Shown here: in pieces, positions 59,771 to 64,000 of the stretch
Position numbering within the stretch: position 1 is the stretch's first letter
How the letters are laid out: each line of letters opens with the position of its first letter
DNA from: Ectobius pallidus
Taxonomy: Eukaryota; Arthropoda; Insecta; Blattodea; Ectobiidae
Direction: 5' to 3'
DNA: 64,000 nucleotides
NCBI GenBank assembly: GCA_964059195.1
Contig: CAXKWD010000010.1
Span: 992,001-1,056,000, forward strand
Position numbers and translations under genes: made by a program
The notes under the pieces: model-generated
The model's input: the letters and a program-made list of their open reading frames with translations, nothing else
Databases searched by the model: none
What the model was told of the DNA's origin: nothing

Positions 59771-60557
59771 GGAAGAAATTAGAGACAAGCTGGATTTTTG
59801 CCAGTTATTAGAACTCACAAAAAGGTACATTTTTCCAAAAGTGCCCGCCCCTCCCCCTTGAGCTTCCTCCTCTACATCCCCATAAAGATCCATTTTACAG
59901 GTATTTTTTACTTACATCTTTTTTCATACCTCCGTCATTAGTTTTGCTAAATTCATAAAGTTTGCATAGTTTTATTCATAAATGTGAATTATAAAATTAT
60001 AAAATTTTCCTGTAAACATAGGCTAATACTTTCACTAGAATTCCCTAAAATAGCCAATTTTTGTTTAGAGTAAATCATTTTTATTTGGGATAATAGCACA
60101 AAACAGTTTAGATGAAAGTTGTAGCGCAGTTTTCGACCTTTTAAACGATATAATTATATACTCGTACTTGTAATATTGGAGGTCGGGAACTCGTACAGAC
60201 TGCAAGAGATCAGTAGGCCTATGCGTCGGTCACGGCTGCAGTCTGACCTGAACGCCGGGACGCTCACTGTCTCTTGCTTGTGTGAAGCAAGTAATTCCAC
60301 GTGAGAAAGGAATAGAGAATAGAATAGGGAATAGAGAAGATAATACCTATTGCTACTTATTAAGTATATAAACGATTAACAAATGTATTTTTGATAAAAA
60401 ATATAATATGAACGATACTTGAAGGCCTGCAAAATGGATGTTTAAGGGTGTTTGTGAAAGGAAGAACAAGGGAGGGAGGGGCGGCGACTGTTGAGGAAAC
60501 ATTTCTCTAATTAGGTTGTACAACTGGCAAAAATCCCGCTTGTCTCTAATTTCTTCC
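59771..60557. mobile_element. Fold-back element with long imperfect inverted repeats
   Basis: Arms of about 130 bp: GGAAGAAATTAGAGACAAGC from 59771 matches the reverse from 60557. The similarity continues inward through a pyrimidine-rich GCCCCTCCC block and GATCCATTTT/CATCCATTTT. No target duplication seen; interior is non-coding. Confidence 0.65.
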
Positions 60558-60743
60558 AGAAAAAAAACCCCTTCATTGCCTGGGCTAATTCACAGATGAA
60601 CAAATACACATTACACATAGAATCACTCTTCCGCTAAACCTGATAGTATCATGGATATTTGTAAACCATTCATTTTGACTACGGATAAATCTTTCATATT
60701 GCAGTGAAACAAAGCACAATTGCTTTAAATCTAAAAATAGAAC

Positions 60744-60825
60744 TGACGAAGATGGGATTCGAACCCACGCGTGCAGAGCACATTGGATTAGCAGTCCAAC
60801 GCCTTAACCACTCGGCCACCTCGTC
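60744..60825 (-). tRNA. tRNA-Ser (anticodon GCT)
   Basis: Minus-strand tRNA of 82 nt with a 7-bp acceptor stem (GACGAGG with CTTCGTC, one G-U), A box TGGCCGAGTGG, anticodon arm reading CTGCTAA with anticodon GCT, the long variable arm of class II tRNAs, and B box GGTTCGAATCC. A run of five T residues follows the 3' end (60733-60737 on the plus strand), a proper RNA polymerase III terminator. The base at the discriminator position is A, while eukaryotic serine tRNAs normally have G, so it could be a slightly decayed copy. It lies within an intron of the EGF gene, on the same strand. Confidence 0.9.
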
Positions 60826-62348
60826 AGACAGGATTTTATCGGTTGGATTACTGTTTACGACAGTAATATTATTGTGTTGATCTTTATATCAGTGTCAGAG
60901 GTGAGAAAAATAAATGACTGGCACTCTTCAACGCACACAGCAAGATGCATTTGCAGTGACGTAAATAACTTTCTGCAGCGCATGAGGCATTCAGGCTATC
61001 CTTGTTTAGTGGTTGCAAAGAGAAACATGTTTTATTACTGCTTGTAAAGAAATCCAGCCTCACCCTCCTGCGCTGTGTAAACGCAAACTTACTAGTCTCA
61101 TATACTGTAAACCAAGGTTAAGTAATGCCCACAGATGTTCGTATCAACCATTGAATTAAACCTTAACATGGAATTAACTTCGGCTCTGGACACGACAGGA
61201 GGAGAAAAATCACATGTTACCGAGTGGTATGGAACCAGGGTCATCCAGTCCTTAGTGGGTTTTCTTACCGTTTTGGTAATTCTATTTATATATTTATTTT
61301 GTATTTATCCATTGGATACCTATTTTATCCTATTGGTGATGTATCGAAATTGGGACTACCCTCCATGATCAGGCTTCATATAGACCTAGCATTTACATAA
61401 TAAGCCTACCACATAGACTACAAAAGCAATTAAAATAAAAAGAAGGTAAACTGATGTAACAAAGTGCCAGTATGCTTTTGTTTAGTCAGTGATAATTGCA
61501 ATAATGATATGCAGAATATAAGTTAATTTTGTAACCGATTTCCGACTTAAGCTCCAGATCAATTCATTAAGCAGGGCTTACGGAAGAGCAAAGTTCTAAA
61601 GTTTGATAAACATATTACACTAGGTCTGTTGCTTGCACAGGAGCATTTAAACTAAGAAATGGATTAAAATATAATGTAGATATCGGCAGCCGTACAATAT
61701 TATATCAGCAGCAGCTGCGTTTAATTATTCAACGGCTAGATGTGTTTTAAATCTCTTATTTAAATTTATTTATTTATATTTATTTATCTATTATTTGATA
61801 AGCATATGTGAAAGAATAAGTGGGACAACAACAGAACGAAATTACAAGAAATGCCTCACATTTAAAGCAAGACGTGATATAATAAATTTACAAACATCTG
61901 ACTGCTGTACTCAAGGCCCTCAGTTATTAGCAACGCGGCTTTGTAGTATAGTCATGATTGCCATTTACAAAGCATGTGACCTTTAATTAGTCATTACTCC
62001 GGTACCGGTGAACCAATTTGGTCCAAAATCAAGAAGGTTTTTCCCATGGACGTTGTAAATGCGTATACCAAGTGTCATGAAAATCTGATAAAGCATATTT
62101 TAGTTATCGCGCGTACAGACACATGGACAGACAGATATACATTTTCCCGTCCCCCACACAATCTCATAAAGTGCTATTCTGGCACTTAATAAATCCTACT
62201 TGTTTCATAACAGTTTTTTTACGTTATTTAATGCTGAAATAAATCAGAGATATACCTGATAAAATACATACTATAACATCCACTGAAAAGAGTAATGCCA
62301 AGCATTAAAGAGAAAAACATTAAAAAACGTAATTAAAAAGCATAGCCT
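60826..62348. other. Intronic sequence, nothing firmly recognised
   Basis: Contains a low-complexity TTTATTTA stretch (61740-61795) and a GC-richer, repeat-like block at 62000-62190 of unknown family. No exon found. Confidence 0.4.
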
Positions 62349-62356
62349 ATATAAAT

Positions 62357-63651
62357 CAGGCTTGTCCAACTTCAGAAGAACTGTGGATCAAATTACTTTA
62401 GACAAGTCATCTTGAGGGCCGCACCAAAATTACTTCATTTTATTTGTGTTAACTTAACCAGTTTCCTTATCACGAGGCTTCGAATGTTTATACAAGGATT
62501 GAAGACTCAAATTTAGTCTGACATGTATGTACCCAGCATCACGTCTATTTGCAGCACAAGCAGTGTACGCCTTGAGTGCATCTACTGAACTCTACACGAA
62601 GTTAATAAAAGAACAATTTATTTACATTCATAAATACTACTGATCACCATGTATGTGTGTAATATAAATCGGAGGTAATTTATTTTATCATGCTTTCGTT
62701 TTAAAAGCAATATGGAACGTGGTCACTTTTTATCTCGACCTGCTTATACCTGAGAACATTCTTGTCATCTCGTGATACACTCCTCCACGTCTTCCTATAG
62801 TGAACCTAACCGTTCTTTGAATGAAGATTCAAAATCTACTTGTCAGTTATAAAGAACATGCATGAGGTCTATTATAGACATCACTCATCACATCACTCAT
62901 CAACTCAACACTCATCACTGACTCAATGGTATATGTTATAAAGAATTTTAAAATAATAACTTACGAAAAATGAAGAGAAAATGTTTGTTTTCGAAAATTA
63001 TACTTTCTGTTAAATCAGTTCAACAATTCAACGACATAAAAAAATACAATCTATTGGGAGTAAAGTCAGGTGATCTGCGAGGCTAGTAGTTCTAATTTTA
63101 ATAAGCATAAAAGCGAACAGTAACTGAGTCCTGTAATTATTTTTGTTAAGCTTCACATTGGGCAATTTACTGTCAGAATAACATTTGCTTCCGAATATAG
63201 ACGTGTTCTGAAGACCAAGATCTCTCAACTGCAAAACTTGTCATCTGAAAGAAATCTGAAAAAGTGTCTTTTCTGTTCTGTTAGGATGAAATGGATCAGC
63301 TTGATAATCATATAGTTCGAGTTGAAAGTCAATGACCACTTTCAAGGGATCGTTAAGAAGAGACAGTTCTTGTTTTCGAAATCAATACCGGTATACCTTG
63401 TAAAATTCTTAAATAATCATTTTAATATCCTGACAAATTAAAATAATTCACATGTTCTATTTCGTTTGACGACACTTGGAGAAATAGAAAATGTACAAAT
63501 TCGACCTCAGCAGATTTGTAACTCTTATGTCCTTGGTAACGGGCGCTGTTTTAACTTATTATATTATTTATTAGTTTTCTATTATTTTGTTTCGGAATAA
63601 TATCTTCAAAAGAACTCATGCAACCTGCGGGTCGCCTGTTGGACAGGTCTG
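62357..63651. mobile_element. Non-autonomous hAT element
   Basis: Inverted ends CAGGCTTGTCCAAC and GTTGGACAGGTCTG. Exact 8-bp target duplication ATATAAAT (62349-62356, 63652-63659). The GGGCCGCA block just inside the left end is typical of Charlie-like hAT elements. No transposase recognised. Confidence 0.85.
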
Positions 63652-63867
63652 ATATAAATATACACTGTTATAAAGAAATAAATAAATAAAAACTATAATC
63701 TGTGCTTATGATAACTATTTTCCTTCGGAGTATGCAAAATACGAGTACACTGCTTCAGAACTTATACTTTAGCCAGTTTACTGCACGAAGAGTAGTCGTT
63801 CAACGAAAGTTAAAAACAAGTTATATTATGATGTTAAGGATACATGACCACCTGTGTTTGTTTGCTA

Positions 63868-63999
<132 letters not shown>

Positions 64000-64000
64000 A

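Noticed and set aside
61135..61368. 77-residue frame with a hydrophobic C-terminal half
   Set aside because: No splice sites, homology or codon signal; likely chance.

Overview
This is a piece of a large, AT-rich, repeat-packed animal genome. The transposon families (Jockey/CR1, R2/R4-like, RTE and I-type LINEs, Helitron, piggyBac, Kolobok, hAT, Tigger, mariner, a DD82E 'Sailor' transposase) and several tRNA-derived SINEs point to an insect. The very frequent palindromes TAGGCCTA and TACCGGTA remind me of cockroach-type (blattodean) genomes; that placement is an inference from memory, not a proof.

The only host protein gene I can support lies on the minus strand and runs almost the whole window. 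Five short exons (63894-63989, 56307-56432, 42801-42874, 40681-40794, 15295-15415) have consensus splice sites and phases that join perfectly (1-1, 1-1, 1-0, 0-0, 0-1). They encode an EGF module, a calcium-binding EGF module and a coiled-coil tail, the layout of EGFL7/8-like secreted proteins. Signal peptide and upstream domains lie beyond the right edge; the last coding exon was not found. A tRNA-Ser(GCT) gene sits in the first visible intron.

Everything else is intronic and mostly mobile DNA, nested several levels deep. 0.6-9.8 kb: a SINE, a 2.5-kb terminal-inverted-repeat element with a decayed transposase-like gene, a hAT element, an R2/R4-like LINE and a huge (ATT)n tract. 11.6-14.1 kb: an old Helitron carrying a fold-back mariner, an inverted array of tRNA-like units and a SINE. 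16-21.7 kb: a Harbinger-like element and an apparently intact DD82E transposon. 21.8-33.5 kb: a Jockey LINE split by a Helitron; then a THAP-domain element split by a CR1/Jockey LINE, itself split by a piggyBac. 34.4-39 kb: a Tigger element, a 198-bp palindrome with hammerhead-ribozyme cores, an I-type LINE 3' end and an RTE fragment. 43.9-50.7 kb: a Kolobok split by a hAT that carries a second, larger inverted array of tRNA-like units. 51.5-63.7 kb: two LINEs, MITEs, a SINE, a fold-back element and a hAT.

The most unusual items are the hammerhead-bearing palindrome and the two inverted arrays of tRNA-like units. Each array is bounded by an exact 12-13 bp direct repeat, so a whole array seems to have inserted as one unit; for the first, a second Helitron copy supplies the uninterrupted site.
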